Shown: positions 42,713 to 52,690, numbered from the stretch's first letter. The stretch: DNA of 64,000 nucleotides from Halobaculum marinum (GCF_029338555.1 NZ_CP119989.1:1860001-1924000), one strand, 5' to 3'. Notes: generated from the sequence alone by a model not told the origin. Translations and numbers: made by a program.

Positions 42713-43210
42713 ATGAAGCCCTCCACCAGCAGTCGACTCGTTACTGTCGCGATAGTACTACTCGCCGTCACCGGCGTCGCCGGAACGGTCGCCGCCGACG
42801 CCGACGGGTCGCTCACCACGATGAACGAGACCGTCCGCGTCCACGCCGTCGAGAACGCGACCATCGAGGGGTCGGCGGATCTGTCCGCCGGAACGACAGT
42901 TTCGGTCAGGATCCAGTCCACCGATGACACCTCTCCGCAGTTCTTCAAGAGCGCCGACGCGACCGTCGGCGAGGACGGGACGTTCGCCGCCGAGTTCGAC
43001 CTCGCGGATCTGGCCCCCGGAGACTCCTTCAGCGTGACCGTCGCCACCGATACCTCGACCGTCGCCGAGGCCGAGGGGGCGGTCGTCGCCGCCGACGAAC
43101 CGGTCACGCCGACCGCGACGGCGACCGAGACGACCGGCCCTGGGTTGGGTCCGGTCGCGGCAGTGTCGGCGCTGGCGGCCGCCGCCGCGGCGGCTCACCG
43201 CCGGTCGTGA
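42713..43210 (+). CDS. Secreted surface protein with C-terminal anchor-like tail
   Basis: A 165-residue exported protein. A Sec signal peptide covers about residues 1-28 (RLVTVAIVLLAVTGVAGTVAADA). A single beta-sandwich domain follows (TVRVHAVENATIEGSADL; TVSVRIQSTDDTSPQFFKSA; SFSVTVATDTSTV), of the kind in BGTF-type surface proteins. A Thr/Pro linker (VTPTATATETTG) leads to the hydrophobic tail GPGLGPVAAVSALAAAAAAA with HRRS. The tail resembles PGF-CTERM but has PGL instead of PGF, so processing by archaeosortase is uncertain. The gene has its own TATA box. Confidence 0.8.
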   Translation: MKPSTSSRLVTVAIVLLAVTGVAGTVAADADGSLTTMNETVRVHAVENATIEGSADLSAGTTVSVRIQSTDDTSPQFFKSADATVGEDGTFAAEFDLADLAPGDSFSVTVATDTSTVAEAEGAVVAADEPVTPTATATETTGPGLGPVAAVSALAAAAAAAHRRS

Positions 43211-43257
43211 GCTGAGCCGACCATAGGTTATCGTACCGACGCCGAAAACACCCAGCC

Positions 43258-43995
43258 GTGATCCGCTACGACCGACACGGCGAGGTAGCCACGGTGACGT
43301 TCGACCGTCCAGAGAAACGCAACGCCCTGACCCTCGACGGACTCCGGTCGTTCCGCGAGGCGCTCGACCGCGGCGCCGAGGAGGCACGCGCGGTCGTGAT
43401 CCGCGGGGCGGGTCCGGCGTTCTGTGCGGGCGACGACATCGCCTCGATCGCCGGGTTGGGCGACGACGTGGCCCCCGGAACGCTGGCGACCAGACTGTAC
43501 GACGCACTGTTCGGCCCCGAGCAGGTCGAGGTCCCGGTGATCGCCGCCGTCGACGGCCCCGCGTACGGCGGCGGCTTCGAAATCGTCGCCGCGGCGGATC
43601 TAGCGGTCGCGACCGCCGACTCGACGTTTGCGCTTCCAGAGGCCACGATCGGGGCGTACCCGCCGTACGCCGTCGCGCGCGTCGGCGAGGCGTGCGGCCG
43701 CAAGCGACTGCTCGAACTCGCGCTCACCGGCGACCCCATCGACGCCGCGACGGCCGCCGAGTGGGGACTGTGCAACCGGGTCGTCGACGACGGTGGGCTA
43801 GACGACGCCGTCGACGAACTCACGGACGCGGTGTGTGCGGTGCCCGAGCCAGCGGTGTCGCTGGTGAAGCGATACGTGCGGGCGGCGTCGGCGGACCCGG
43901 ACGAACGCGCCCGACTGGTCGAGGGGTTCTCGGCGGTCGCGGCCGAACCCGACTGCCTCGCGGCCGCCGAACGCTTCGTCGCCGGCGACGAGTGA
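43258..43995 (+). CDS. Enoyl-CoA hydratase/isomerase family protein
   Basis: A 245-residue crotonase-fold enzyme with GTG start 43258. Seen: VATVTFDRPEKRNALTLDG at the N-terminus, the oxyanion loop GAGPAFCAGDDIASI, the second signature AAVDGPAYGGGFEIVAAADLAV and the SLVKRYVRAAS helix. Some crotonases need two glutamates for hydratase action; the second site here is ALPEATIGAYPPYAVAR, where Glu is present, so hydratase activity is possible but not proved. A TATA-like aggttatcg lies 25-33 nt upstream. It precedes the ribose-1,5-bisphosphate genes without overlap. Confidence 0.87.
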   Translation: MIRYDRHGEVATVTFDRPEKRNALTLDGLRSFREALDRGAEEARAVVIRGAGPAFCAGDDIASIAGLGDDVAPGTLATRLYDALFGPEQVEVPVIAAVDGPAYGGGFEIVAAADLAVATADSTFALPEATIGAYPPYAVARVGEACGRKRLLELALTGDPIDAATAAEWGLCNRVVDDGGLDDAVDELTDAVCAVPEPAVSLVKRYVRAASADPDERARLVEGFSAVAAEPDCLAAAERFVAGDE

Positions 43996-44077
43996 GGCCG
44001 AGGGCTAAGGGACTACGATGACGCTCGGAGAGACATCACCCGACAACTGATAACCCGCCCCCGCGAACGTCGCCGTC

Positions 44078-45058
44078 ATGACCGACGGACCCCCACTCGC
44101 CGAGGCGGTCGACGACATCGCCGACGACATCGCGACGATGGAGATCCGTGGCGCCGCCACCATCGCCCGCGCGGCCGCCGACGCCGTCGCCGCGCAGGCA
44201 CGGGAGACCGACGCCGACTCTCCCGAGGCGTTCCGCTCGTCGATGCGTTCGGCGGGGCGCCGCCTGTACGACACGCGCCCGACCGCCGTCTCGCTCCCGA
44301 ACGCCCTCCGCTACACGCTCGGCCGGATGGAGGGCGACGACGTGGAGACGCTGCGCGACTCCGTGCTCGCGGCGGCGACGGCCTTCACCGACCGCCTCGA
44401 CCGTGCCCAGCGCGACCTCGGTCGCGTCGGGGCCAACCGCCTGCGCGACGGCGACACGGTGATGACCCACTGCCACTCGACGGACGCGCTCGCGTGTGTC
44501 GAGCACGCCGTCGAGCAGGGGAAGGACATCTCGGCGATCGTGAAGGAGACGCGCCCGCGCAACCAGGGGCACATCACCGCCACGCAACTGCGCGAGATGG
44601 GCGTCGACGTGACGCTGGTCGTCGACTCGGCGGCCCGCCGCTACCTTGATGACGCCGACCACGTGCTCGTGGGCGCCGACTCCATCGCCGCCGACGGCGG
44701 CGTGGTCAACAAGATCGGGACCTCCGGGCTGGCGGTCAACGCCCGCGAGCGCGGCGTGCCGATCATGGTCGCCGCCCAGACGATCAAACTCCACCCGGAC
44801 ACGCTCACCGGCCACACCGTCGAGATCGAGATGCGCGACGAGACGGAAGTGATCGACGACGACGACCGCGCCGAAATCGGCGAGATCACCGTCGAGAACC
44901 CCGCCTTCGATGTGACGCCGCCGCGCTACGTCGACGCCATCGTCACCGAGTCCGGGCAGTTCCCGCCCGAGAGCATCGTGACGCTGATGCGCGAACTGTT
45001 CGGCGAGAGCGCCGACCGCCCGTGGGAGGAGCCGACGAGCGGGGCCGCCGAGCGATGA
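44078..45058 (+). CDS. Ribose 1,5-bisphosphate isomerase (eIF2B-like fold)
   Basis: A 326-residue member of the eIF2B/MtnA-like family. It converts ribose 1,5-bisphosphate to ribulose 1,5-bisphosphate in archaeal nucleotide breakdown. Seen: MEIRGAATIARAAADAVAAQ, the TRPTAVSLPNALRYTL segment, and the catalytic pair Cys132 in TVMTHCHSTDAL and Asp201 in VLVGADSIAADGGVVNKIGT. These match the two residues reported as essential in the Thermococcus enzyme. It is translationally coupled to a PfkB kinase (ATGA overlap), which would supply its substrate. It has a TATA-like gataaccc near -30. Confidence 0.92.
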   Translation: MTDGPPLAEAVDDIADDIATMEIRGAATIARAAADAVAAQARETDADSPEAFRSSMRSAGRRLYDTRPTAVSLPNALRYTLGRMEGDDVETLRDSVLAAATAFTDRLDRAQRDLGRVGANRLRDGDTVMTHCHSTDALACVEHAVEQGKDISAIVKETRPRNQGHITATQLREMGVDVTLVVDSAARRYLDDADHVLVGADSIAADGGVVNKIGTSGLAVNARERGVPIMVAAQTIKLHPDTLTGHTVEIEMRDETEVIDDDDRAEIGEITVENPAFDVTPPRYVDAIVTESGQFPPESIVTLMRELFGESADRPWEEPTSGAAER

Positions 45059-45996
45059 CCGGGGGACCGGGTCGCGCCGGCGACGCGTCGGACCGGGGGC
45101 GACCCCGCGTCTTGTGTGCGGGACACGTGAACTGGGACGTGACACTCATTGTCGACCGACTCCCGGCGCCAGACGGCGAAGTGAAGATCCAGCGGCGTCA
45201 CCAGGCAGGCGGCGGGAGCGCGGCCAACGTCGCCGCCGTCCTCGCGGGCCTCGACGCGGACGCATCGCTGTTCGGCTCGGTCGGCGCCGACGAGTCCGGG
45301 ACGCTCGCTCGCCGAGAGCTGTCGACCGCGGGCGTCCACACGTACCTCGTCGAGGCGGACGGCGAGACCGCCGTGAAGTACCTGATCGTCGACGCCGACG
45401 GCGAGGTGATGGTGCTGTCCGGCGAGGGGGCGAACGAGGCGTACACCGCCGAGGACCTCCCGCCGGGGACGCTCACCGCCGACACGGATCTGCTCCACCT
45501 GACGAACCAGCCGCCGGCGGTCGCCGCCGCGCTGGCCGAGCGTGCCCGCGAGGTCGGTGCGACGGTGAGCTTCGCCCCCGGTCGTCAGTTCGTCGACCGC
45601 GACTTCTCCGAGACGCTCCCGCTCGCGGATCTGGTGTTCTGCAACCGCCGTGAGGCGGCGGCCCTGCTCGACGAGGACGACGACGGCGCGACCGCCTACG
45701 GTGCGCTCCGCGAGGACGCCACGCTGGTCGTCACCCACGGGTCGGCGGGGTCGGAGGTCCACGACCGCGCCACGGGGCAGACGACCACCCACGATAGCTT
45801 CGCCGCCGACGTGGTCGACACGACCGGCGCGGGCGACGCGTTCGCCGCGGGCTTACTCGCCGCACGGCTCGACGGCGCCGACCTCGACCGGTCGCTGGCG
45901 GTCGCGAACGCCTGTGGTGCGCTCGCCGCCGGCGAGGTGGGTGCGCGCGTCGACCTCTCGTGGGGCCGTATCGAGGCGTTCCTCGACGAGACGTGA
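45055..45996 (+). CDS. PfkB-family kinase, likely ribose-1-phosphate kinase
   Basis: A 313-residue ribokinase/PfkB protein. Seen: CAGHVNWDVTLIVDRLP at the N-terminus, GGGSAANVAAVLAGLDADA, FGSVGADESGTLARRE, and the C-terminal PfkB signature VVDTTGAGDAFAAGLLAARL with catalytic Asp261. Its start codon overlaps the stop of ribose 1,5-bisphosphate isomerase. In halophilic archaea a PfkB-type kinase phosphorylates ribose 1-phosphate to ribose 1,5-bisphosphate in the non-carboxylating pentose bisphosphate route; the coupling makes that my main guess. Adenosine, ribose or other sugar substrates cannot be excluded from sequence. Confidence 0.88.
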   Translation: MTGGPGRAGDASDRGRPRVLCAGHVNWDVTLIVDRLPAPDGEVKIQRRHQAGGGSAANVAAVLAGLDADASLFGSVGADESGTLARRELSTAGVHTYLVEADGETAVKYLIVDADGEVMVLSGEGANEAYTAEDLPPGTLTADTDLLHLTNQPPAVAAALAERAREVGATVSFAPGRQFVDRDFSETLPLADLVFCNRREAAALLDEDDDGATAYGALREDATLVVTHGSAGSEVHDRATGQTTTHDSFAADVVDTTGAGDAFAAGLLAARLDGADLDRSLAVANACGALAAGEVGARVDLSWGRIEAFLDET

Positions 45997-46085
45997 CGCC
46001 GCGGTGCCCTGTTACGGAACCAATAAGGGGCGCGTGGTCGCACGAGAGTCCAACGAATGTCCACTCCGACTCGAGGTGAGCGGCC

Positions 46086-47636
46086 GTGACGATGGAGGAC
46101 CGTATCGACGAGCTCCGCGAGCGCCGCGCGGAGGCGGAGAAGGGGGGCGGCGAAGACCGGATCGAGCGCCAACACGAGAAAGGGAAGATGACGGCGCGCG
46201 AGCGCATCGACTACTTCCTCGACGACGACACCTTCCACGAATTCGACCAGTTCCGAACCCACGACACCCACACGTTCGGGATGGAGGGCCAGCAGATCTA
46301 CGGCGACGGCGTCGTCACCGGCTACGGCGAGGTGAACGGCCGGAAGACGTTCGTGTTCGCCCACGACTTCACCGTGTTCGGCGGCTCGCTCGGCGAGGTG
46401 TTCGCCGAGAAGGTGTGCAAAGTGATGGACAAGGCGATGGACGTCGGCGCGCCCGTCGTCGGCCTCAACGACTCCGCGGGCGCCCGTATCCAGGAGGGCG
46501 TCGGCTCGCTTGCCGGCTTCGCGGAGATCTTCCGCCGCAACACGGAGGCGTCGGGTGTCATCCCACAGCTGTCGGGCATCATGGGGCCGTGTGCCGGCGG
46601 CGCCGTCTACTCCCCCGCCATCACCGACTTCGTGTTCATGGTGAAGGAGTCCAGTCACATGTTCATCACCGGCCCCGACGTGATCAAGACGGTCACGGGG
46701 GAGGAGGTGAGCTTCGAGGAACTCGGCGGCGCGCAGACGCACGCCAGCACCTCGGGCGTCGCCCACTTCGCCGAGGACTCCGAGGAGGACGCCCTCGACC
46801 ACATGCGCCGCTTGCTGTCGTACCTCCCGCAGAACAACGTCGAGGACCCGCCGCGCGTCGAGCCGTGGGACGACCCCGACCGCCGTGACGAGGAGTTGAA
46901 CTCCATCGTCCCCGACCAGCCGCGCAAGCCGTACGACATCACGAACGTCGTCGACCGCGTCGTCGACGAGGGCTCGTTCTTCGAGACGCACGCCGACTTC
47001 GCGAAGAACCTCGTCACCGGGTTCGCCCGCCTCGACGGTCGGTCCATCGGCGTCGTCGCGAACCAACCGCGCGTCAACGCCGGCACCCTCGACATCGAGT
47101 CGTCGGAGAAGGGCGCCCGCTTCGTCCGCTTCTGTGACGCGTTCAACATCCCCATCCTCACGTTCGTCGACGTGCCCGGCTTCATGCCCGGCACCGACCA
47201 AGAGCACAACGGGATCATCCGCCACGGCGCGAAGTTGCTGTATGCCTACTCCGAGGCGACCGTCCCGCTGCTCACCGTCATCACGCGCAAGGCGTACGGC
47301 GGCGCCTACGACGTGATGGCCTCCAAGCACATCGGCGGCGACGTGAACTACGCGTGGCCGACGGCCGAAATCGCGGTGATGGGCCCGCAGGGGGCGGTGA
47401 ACATCCTCTACGACGACGAACTCGCCGACGCGGACGACCCCGAGGAGAAACGCCAGGAGCTGATCGACGAGTACCGCGAGGAGTTCGCGAACCCGTACAC
47501 CGCGGCCGACAAGGGGTTCCTCGACGACGTGCTCGAACCGCCGGAGACGCGCCCGCGGCTCATCGACGACCTGGAGATGCTCTCCTCGAAGCGCGACGCC
47601 CAGCCCGACAAGAAGCACGGCAACATCCCGATCTGA
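46086..47636 (+). CDS. pccB: Propionyl-CoA (acetyl-CoA) carboxylase carboxyltransferase subunit
   Basis: A 516-residue carboxyltransferase of the biotin-dependent acyl-CoA carboxylase complex. Seen: [21 protein letters not shown], the N-half crotonase fold with [19 protein letters not shown] and [19 protein letters not shown], and the C-half with [21 protein letters not shown] and [18 protein letters not shown]. It carries carboxyl from biotin to propionyl- or acetyl-CoA, giving methylmalonyl-CoA or malonyl-CoA. GTG 46086 (MTMEDRI head) matches Haloferax PccB. pccX starts at its stop (TGATG). Confidence 0.93.
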   Translation: MTMEDRIDELRERRAEAEKGGGEDRIERQHEKGKMTARERIDYFLDDDTFHEFDQFRTHDTHTFGMEGQQIYGDGVVTGYGEVNGRKTFVFAHDFTVFGGSLGEVFAEKVCKVMDKAMDVGAPVVGLNDSAGARIQEGVGSLAGFAEIFRRNTEASGVIPQLSGIMGPCAGGAVYSPAITDFVFMVKESSHMFITGPDVIKTVTGEEVSFEELGGAQTHASTSGVAHFAEDSEEDALDHMRRLLSYLPQNNVEDPPRVEPWDDPDRRDEELNSIVPDQPRKPYDITNVVDRVVDEGSFFETHADFAKNLVTGFARLDGRSIGVVANQPRVNAGTLDIESSEKGARFVRFCDAFNIPILTFVDVPGFMPGTDQEHNGIIRHGAKLLYAYSEATVPLLTVITRKAYGGAYDVMASKHIGGDVNYAWPTAEIAVMGPQGAVNILYDDELADADDPEEKRQELIDEYREEFANPYTAADKGFLDDVLEPPETRPRLIDDLEMLSSKRDAQPDKKHGNIPI

Positions 47637-47911
47637 TGGGCGACGACACTGACAACCTCCGCGACGCGCTGTCGATCCCGGCAGCCGCCGACGACGAGGA
47701 GGCGGCGGCCATCGTCGCCGCCGTCGGCGCGCACGTGCGCGACAGCGAGGCCGCTGCGGCCGCCGCGGCCGAGGGGGGCGAGGAGACGTGGGATGGCGAG
47801 CGGTGGGCGTTCGCCGGTCGCCTCGACGCGCTCCAAGGGCGCGCCGCACGCGTCCCCGAGTCAGCGCCGACGGATGCGTGGACCGCAAGCGGACGAACCG
47901 ACCGGTTCTGA
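47636..47911 (+). CDS. pccX: PccX-type small subunit of propionyl-CoA carboxylase
   Basis: A 91-residue protein that starts at the A of the pccB stop codon (TGATG), so the two are coupled. The plan, acidic head [21 protein letters not shown], helical [16 protein letters not shown] and the tail [17 protein letters not shown], matches the PccX/epsilon-like third subunit shown to be required for activity of haloarchaeal propionyl-CoA carboxylase in Haloferax. The conserved [11 protein letters not shown] segment is the key. The Ala-rich middle is expected. Short haloarchaeal genes here are easy to miss, but coupling and motif are strong. Confidence 0.85.
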   Translation: MGDDTDNLRDALSIPAAADDEEAAAIVAAVGAHVRDSEAAAAAAAEGGEETWDGERWAFAGRLDALQGRAARVPESAPTDAWTASGRTDRF

Positions 47912-47977
47912 ACGGCTCCCCCCGGCGGCGCCGCTCTTCGTGACGACTCTCGTGGATCAGGACTCCCGAGCGATTCG

Positions 47978-48649
47978 CTACCGCCCCGCGTACGCCGGGT
48001 CGTCGACGAACACGCCGTCGACACCCACCTCCGAGAGGCGATCGTACGGCTCCGGCGACCGGAGCGTCCACGCGTTCACCTCCAGTCCGCGGTCGTGTGC
48101 GTCGTCGACTCGCTCGGGGGACGCAAACACGAGGTCGTAGTGGGGGTGGACGTACTCGGCGCCGACCTCGACTGCCAGCGCCAGCGCGTCGTCCCACGCG
48201 TCGGCGTCGGCGACGATGGGTGCCAACGGGAGGGCCGACACCTCGTTCACCTCGCGGAGGATGGTCGCCGAGAACGACGAGACCACCGTCTCGTTCCCGA
48301 CGGCGTCGGCCGTCTCGACGACCTGCTCGGTCACGCCGGACGTCTTGAGTTCGACGTTCACCGTCGTGCCCTCCGGCACCGCGACCACGGTCTCGGGGAG
48401 CGTCGGCACCCGCTGGTCGGAGTCGTCCACGTACCGTGCTCTGATCTCGTCCAGCGGCGTCTCCGCGACGGGGCGGTCCAGTCCGAGCACTCGGTCGAGA
48501 CGCTCGTCGTGGACGACGACGGGTTCGCCCGACCCGCACCGGCGCACGTCGAACTCGACCCAGTCGCACCTGTCCGCCGCCCGTCGAAGCCCGAGCGCGG
48601 TGTTCTCCGGGAACACGGCGGGCATTCCACGGTGCCCGATAAAACGCAT
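47978..48649 (-). CDS. Glycerophosphodiester phosphodiesterase
   Basis: A 223-residue cytosolic GDPD (no signal peptide). Seen: the opening RFIGHRGMPAVFPENTALGL with catalytic His5, the second catalytic part WVEFDVRRCGSGEPVVVHDE, and NVELKTSGV at the metal-binding Glu. The C-terminal barrel part has ALAVEVGAEYVHPHYDLVF and VNAWTLRSPEPYDRLSEV. It hydrolyses glycerophosphodiesters to an alcohol and glycerol phosphate, which fits archaeal glycerol metabolism. It lies on the minus strand between pccX and pccA, splitting the carboxylase genes. ATG 48649 starts the conserved RFIGHRG; a TATA-like ggaattaac lies 26-34 nt upstream. Confidence 0.9.
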   Translation of the reverse strand: MRFIGHRGMPAVFPENTALGLRRAADRCDWVEFDVRRCGSGEPVVVHDERLDRVLGLDRPVAETPLDEIRARYVDDSDQRVPTLPETVVAVPEGTTVNVELKTSGVTEQVVETADAVGNETVVSSFSATILREVNEVSALPLAPIVADADAWDDALALAVEVGAEYVHPHYDLVFASPERVDDAHDRGLEVNAWTLRSPEPYDRLSEVGVDGVFVDDPAYAGR

Positions 48650-48770
48650 CACGCACGTATCCGGACGCTCGCCGGTTAATTCCTCGTTCTCGTCAACCGA
48701 GGTCGCGTGCGTGATCGACGACCCAGAACCGACGGTTTGAGTAGACGGCCGTCGGTACCCTCCCGCAAGA

Positions 48771-50624
48771 ATGACCGAAACCAAGGGGTTCGAGAAGGTG
48801 CTCGTCGCCAACCGCGGGGAGATCGCGGTCCGCGTGATGCGCGCCTGTGAGGAACTCGGTATCGAGACGGTCGCCGTCTACTCCGAGGCCGACAAACACG
48901 GCGGCCACGTCCGCTACGCCGACGAGGCGTACAACGTCGGACCGGCCCGCGCCGCCGACTCCTACCTCGACCAGGACGCCATCGTCGAGGCCGCACAGCA
49001 GGCCGGCGCCGACGCGATCCACCCCGGCTACGGCTTCCTCGCGGAGAACGCCGACTTCGCCGCGAAGGTCGCCGACGCCGAGGGTGTCACGTGGGTCGGC
49101 CCCGCCAGCGAGGCGATGGAGTCGCTCGGCGAGAAGACGAAGGCCCGAAAGATCATGGACGGCGCCGACGTGCCCATCGTCCCCGGCACGACCGACCCCG
49201 TCACCGAGGCCGAGGAGGTCACCGACTTCGGCGACGAGTACGGCTACCCCGTCGCCATCAAGGCGGAGGGTGGCGGCGGCGGTCGCGGGATGAAGGTCGT
49301 CGAGTCGGCCGACGAGGCGGCCGACCAACTCCAGTCCGCGAAGCGCGAGGGTGAGGCGTACTTCTCGAACGACTCCGTATACTTGGAGCGCTACCTCGAG
49401 AACCCGCGCCACATCGAGGTCCAGATCGTCGCCGACCAGCACGGCAACGTCCGCCACCTCGGCGAGCGCGACTGCTCGCTCCAGCGCCGCCACCAGAAGG
49501 TGATCGAAGAGGGGCCCTCGCCCGCGCTCTCGGACGAGTTGCGCGAACAGATCGGCGAGGCAGCCCGCCGCGGCGTCCGCGCGGCCGACTACACGAACGC
49601 GGGCACCGTCGAGTTCCTCGTCGAGGAGGACCTCGACCGCGACCCCGACGAACCGCTGGGCCCGGACACGAACTTCTACTTCCTCGAAGTGAACACGCGG
49701 ATCCAGGTCGAGCACACCGTCACCGAGGAGCTGACGGGTATCGACATCGTGAAAGAGCAACTCCGCGTCGCGATGGGCGAAGAGATCGGATTCGCGCAAG
49801 ACGACGTGGAACTGGAGGGCCACGCGATGGAGTTCCGCATCAACGCGGAGAACGCGGCCAACGACTTCGCGCCCGCCAACAAGGGGAGCCTGGAGACGTA
49901 CGACCCGCCGGGCGGCATCGGCGTCCGCCTCGACGACGCGCTCCGCCAGGGTGACGACATCGTCACCGACTACGACTCGATGATCGCGAAGCTCATCGTC
50001 CACGGGTCGGACCGCGACGAGTGTATCGCCCGGTCGCGGCGCGCGCTCGCCGAGTACGACATCGAAGGCGTCGTCACCATCGTCCCGTTCCACCGCCTCA
50101 TGCTCACCGACGACCGCTTCGTCGACGGGACGCACACGACGAAGTATCTCGACGAGGAGGCAGACCGGTCGAAGTTCACGGAGGCCCAGGAGAAGTGGGG
50201 TACCGGCGACGCCGCCGGTGACGACGGCGAGGAGTCGACCGAACGCGAGTTCACCGTCGAGGTGAACGGCAAGCGCTTCGAGGTCAGTCTCGAAGAGCGC
50301 GGTGCGCCCGCCATCCCGACTCCGAGCGGCGCGGGCGGCGGTTCGGGCCGGATGGAACGGCCCGACGTGGCCGAGGAGGACGACGCCCAGGAGGTCGTCG
50401 TCGAGGGCGACGGCGAGACCGTCACGGCGGAGATGCAGGGCACCATCCTCTCGGTGAACGTCGAGGAGGGCGACGAGGTCGCCGCGGGCGACGTGGTGTG
50501 CGTGCTGGAGGCGATGAAGATGGAGAACGACGTCGTCGCCGACATGGGCGGCACCGTCTCGCAGGTGGTCGTCGGCGAGGGCGACTCCGTCGACATGGGC
50601 GACGTGCTTGTCGTGCTGGAGTAG
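48771..50624 (+). CDS. pccA: Biotin carboxylase / biotin carboxyl carrier subunit of acyl-CoA carboxylase
   Basis: A 617-residue protein with the ATP-grasp biotin carboxylase (about 5-455: [74 protein letters not shown]) and a C-terminal biotinyl domain (about 545-617) with Lys583 in [11 protein letters not shown]. It carboxylates biotin using bicarbonate and ATP, then passes it to PccB. Reversed glpQ separates it from pccB-pccX. No biotin ligase gene lies next to it. The stop is followed at once by an 11-bp stem (50626-50655). Confidence 0.94.
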   Translation: MTETKGFEKVLVANRGEIAVRVMRACEELGIETVAVYSEADKHGGHVRYADEAYNVGPARAADSYLDQDAIVEAAQQAGADAIHPGYGFLAENADFAAKVADAEGVTWVGPASEAMESLGEKTKARKIMDGADVPIVPGTTDPVTEAEEVTDFGDEYGYPVAIKAEGGGGGRGMKVVESADEAADQLQSAKREGEAYFSNDSVYLERYLENPRHIEVQIVADQHGNVRHLGERDCSLQRRHQKVIEEGPSPALSDELREQIGEAARRGVRAADYTNAGTVEFLVEEDLDRDPDEPLGPDTNFYFLEVNTRIQVEHTVTEELTGIDIVKEQLRVAMGEEIGFAQDDVELEGHAMEFRINAENAANDFAPANKGSLETYDPPGGIGVRLDDALRQGDDIVTDYDSMIAKLIVHGSDRDECIARSRRALAEYDIEGVVTIVPFHRLMLTDDRFVDGTHTTKYLDEEADRSKFTEAQEKWGTGDAAGDDGEESTEREFTVEVNGKRFEVSLEERGAPAIPTPSGAGGGSGRMERPDVAEEDDAQEVVVEGDGETVTAEMQGTILSVNVEEGDEVAAGDVVCVLEAMKMENDVVADMGGTVSQVVVGEGDSVDMGDVLVVLE

Positions 50625-50625
50625 G

Positions 50626-50655
50626 CCGACCTGGCGCGACTACGGCGCCGGTCGG
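50626..50655 (+). terminator. Hairpin directly after pccA
   Basis: Two nt after the pccA stop, ccgacc-t-ggcgc pairs with gcgcc-ggtcgg: an 11-bp stem with one bulged T and a 7-nt loop (50626-50655). There is no U-tract right after it. It is a clear stem for this 122-nt gap and could mark the transcript end or protect it. Confidence 0.5.
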
Positions 50656-50746
50656 AGCGACTCCGCCTGGCCGTCGTGACACGAACGTGCAACTTCCGGG
50701 ACGATATCGATACCCCGGTTTCTGTCGTATTGTCGAACGGTTATCC

Positions 50747-51124
50747 ATGGCAACTCACAGTCCGACAGCCGACACCGAGTCCGTCCTCAACCACCACCTC
50801 GACGCGTTCGCGGACCAGGATATGGAGGAGATGATGGCCGACTACACCGAGGACTCGGTCGTCATCACGAGTACGAAGGGGACGTTCCGCGGCCTCGACG
50901 AGATACAAACGCTGTTCGAGCAGTTCTTCGCCGAGTTCTCGCAGTCGCCGGTCGAGTTCGCGATGGACGAACAGCAGGTCGAAGACGACATCGCCTACAT
51001 CCGCTGGCACGCCGAGACGCCAGAACAGGTGTACGAGTTCGCGACGGACACGTTCCTCATCCGCGACGGGATCATCGAGACGCAGACGTTCGCCGCGAAG
51101 ACGACGCCGAAGAACGAGGACTGA
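50747..51124 (+). CDS. SnoaL-like / nuclear transport factor 2-fold protein
   Basis: A 125-residue protein of the NTF2-like superfamily. A first helix pair (SVLNHHLDAFADQDMEEMM) leads into DYTEDSVVITSTKGTFRGLDEI and a curved sheet (IAYIRWHAETPEQVYEFATDTF, IIETQTFAAKTTP). Members are small enzymes (isomerases, cyclases) or ligand-binding domains; no catalytic residues are firm here. It has no signal peptide. It stands alone in the plus direction after pccA, with a possible TATA-like ggtttctg 23-30 nt upstream. Substrate unknown. Confidence 0.8.
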   Translation: MATHSPTADTESVLNHHLDAFADQDMEEMMADYTEDSVVITSTKGTFRGLDEIQTLFEQFFAEFSQSPVEFAMDEQQVEDDIAYIRWHAETPEQVYEFATDTFLIRDGIIETQTFAAKTTPKNED

Positions 51125-51167
51125 TCCGCCGCCGCGACCGTCTGTCGTCGCCGGGGGCGACCGGCGC

Positions 51168-52271
51168 TCAGATGCCGAACGTCGCGCGCAGCATGTCGCG
51201 CGTCCCCGGCCCCATCCCGACCGCCGTCACGGCGATGAGCAGCAGCACCGCGTAGCGCGGCGAGTCCTCGAACAACTCCTCCTCGAAGATGGCCAGCACG
51301 AACACCGCGGCGACGAGTTTCACGACCAGGAACGGCCACGCGGCGCCGGCGGCGTCGACGATGAACTGGTTGACCGGGTGTTTGGGGACGAGGTTCGGCC
51401 CGGCGCCGAGCGCGACCATGTAGTCGAGGCCGACGACGTTGGCGACGCCGTCGAGCGCGTGCGCGCCGATGACGACGACGCCGGCGGCGCCCGTGCCAGA
51501 GTGGACCCACGGGATGCCGGCCTTCGTCGCGTACCACGTCGCCGCTGTCGCGACGACAGTGCCGAGCAGGATAACGCCGATCACCTGTGGGTAGAACGTG
51601 ACGACGCTGCCTGGCGTGAGCGCGAGCGCGGCGAGAAACCCGACGGTGACGACGTTCAACGCGATGCCGATCCACAAGAGGGGCCGTTCGATCTCAGCGA
51701 GGACGCCGTTGCGCGAGAGACTGACGACGGCCACCACCGCACCCAGGGTGATCGCGAAGACGGTGAAGTAGATGATCGGACTGATGAGCAGCGTGTTCAG
51801 CGGGTAGCCGAACAGTTCCGCCGGCATCGCGTTGTCCGCGTCCTCAACGACCCTGAGCGCGCCCCCGAAGAAGAAGAACGGGACGAGCGCGAGGAAGAAG
51901 TCGGTCGTGCGCGCGATGTCGAGGCGGCGCAACAGGAGCACGACGCCCGACAGCGCCACCAGCAGCGTGACGACGTACCCGACCTCAGAGACGAGCGTGT
52001 AGCCGGGGTACGCGACCGGCTCCGCCGCCGCGGCGCACTCGGCGTTCGAGTAGAGGTACTGGACGGTGCTGCCGGGGCGGACCGCACAGGCGGCTGAGTT
52101 GGCGTCCGCCTGCACGGGGCCCCAGAAGTAGTGCCAGATGAAGCCGTCGTACACGGCCTCCGGGAACGCGACTGCGCCGGCGACGAGCGCGAGCGCGGCG
52201 GCCCCGACGGCCGCGAGATACGCGCGTTCCGGCGAGGTGCCGAGCCGGTCGGCGAGCGAGGTCGTCGACAT
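51168..52271 (-). CDS. DUF63 family membrane protein
   Basis: A 367-residue archaeal polytopic membrane protein with about nine hydrophobic spans. Seen: the head [21 protein letters not shown] then [20 protein letters not shown], then [39 protein letters not shown] and the C-terminal [18 protein letters not shown] with [12 protein letters not shown]. These are characteristic of DUF63, known only by sequence. ATG 52271 is selected because the frame upstream is not membrane-like. It follows, on the same strand, the ribosomal S17e gene. Function unknown. Confidence 0.88.
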   Translation of the reverse strand: MSTTSLADRLGTSPERAYLAAVGAAALALVAGAVAFPEAVYDGFIWHYFWGPVQADANSAACAVRPGSTVQYLYSNAECAAAAEPVAYPGYTLVSEVGYVVTLLVALSGVVLLLRRLDIARTTDFFLALVPFFFFGGALRVVEDADNAMPAELFGYPLNTLLISPIIYFTVFAITLGAVVAVVSLSRNGVLAEIERPLLWIGIALNVVTVGFLAALALTPGSVVTFYPQVIGVILLGTVVATAATWYATKAGIPWVHSGTGAAGVVVIGAHALDGVANVVGLDYMVALGAGPNLVPKHPVNQFIVDAAGAAWPFLVVKLVAAVFVLAIFEEELFEDSPRYAVLLLIAVTAVGMGPGTRDMLRATFGI

Positions 52272-52430
52272 ACCGGGAGGCGGCGGCGCTCGTCGTTCAA
52301 GGTGTCGGTTGCGTGTGCCGTCGACCCAGCGCAACGGAGTGCGACAGCGGGCGCGAGACCGAGCGCGACCGCCCGTCGAACGGCGCCGTCGCTGGGCGGG
52401 TCGGCTCTCGCGAGAACGTGGAATACCCGA

Positions 52431-52625
52431 TTACGCCGAGGCCGCGCTGGACGCCTTCTTGCGCGTGATGTAGCCCGCGATGCGGTTGCGGACGCCCTTC
52501 GACTCGACGTTGGTGAGCTTCGAGACGTTCTCCTTGTTCGTCTCGAAGTCGGTGTTGAACGACTGCGGGTACTTCTCCAGCAGGAGCGTCGCGAGCTGCT
52601 TGACGTACTTCGGTTTGATCGCCAT
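52431..52625 (-). CDS. rps17e: 30S ribosomal protein S17e
   Basis: A 64-residue archaeal S17e. Seen: IKPKYVKQLATLLLEKYPQS at the N-terminus, then NKENVSKLTNVESKGVRNRIAGYI (read in two parts), with short tail RKKASSAASA. The lysine and helix pattern is standard. A TATA-like cgcttttagt lies 26-35 nt before ATG 52625, so the gene has its own promoter. It lies apart from the large ribosomal operons, right after the minus-strand cofactor unit (DUF447). Confidence 0.95.
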   Translation of the reverse strand: MAIKPKYVKQLATLLLEKYPQSFNTDFETNKENVSKLTNVESKGVRNRIAGYITRKKASSAASA

Positions 52626-52690
52626 GTCCAACGGTACACGAAACGCGAACTAAAAGCGTTCGTTCCGGGCCGAACGACGGGAGCCGAGGT

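Noticed and set aside
45696-48656. 986-residue minus-strand frame covering pccB and pccX and joined to glpQ sequence
   Set aside because: It crosses the real glpQ in another frame and lacks domains; pccB and pccX on the plus strand are clear.
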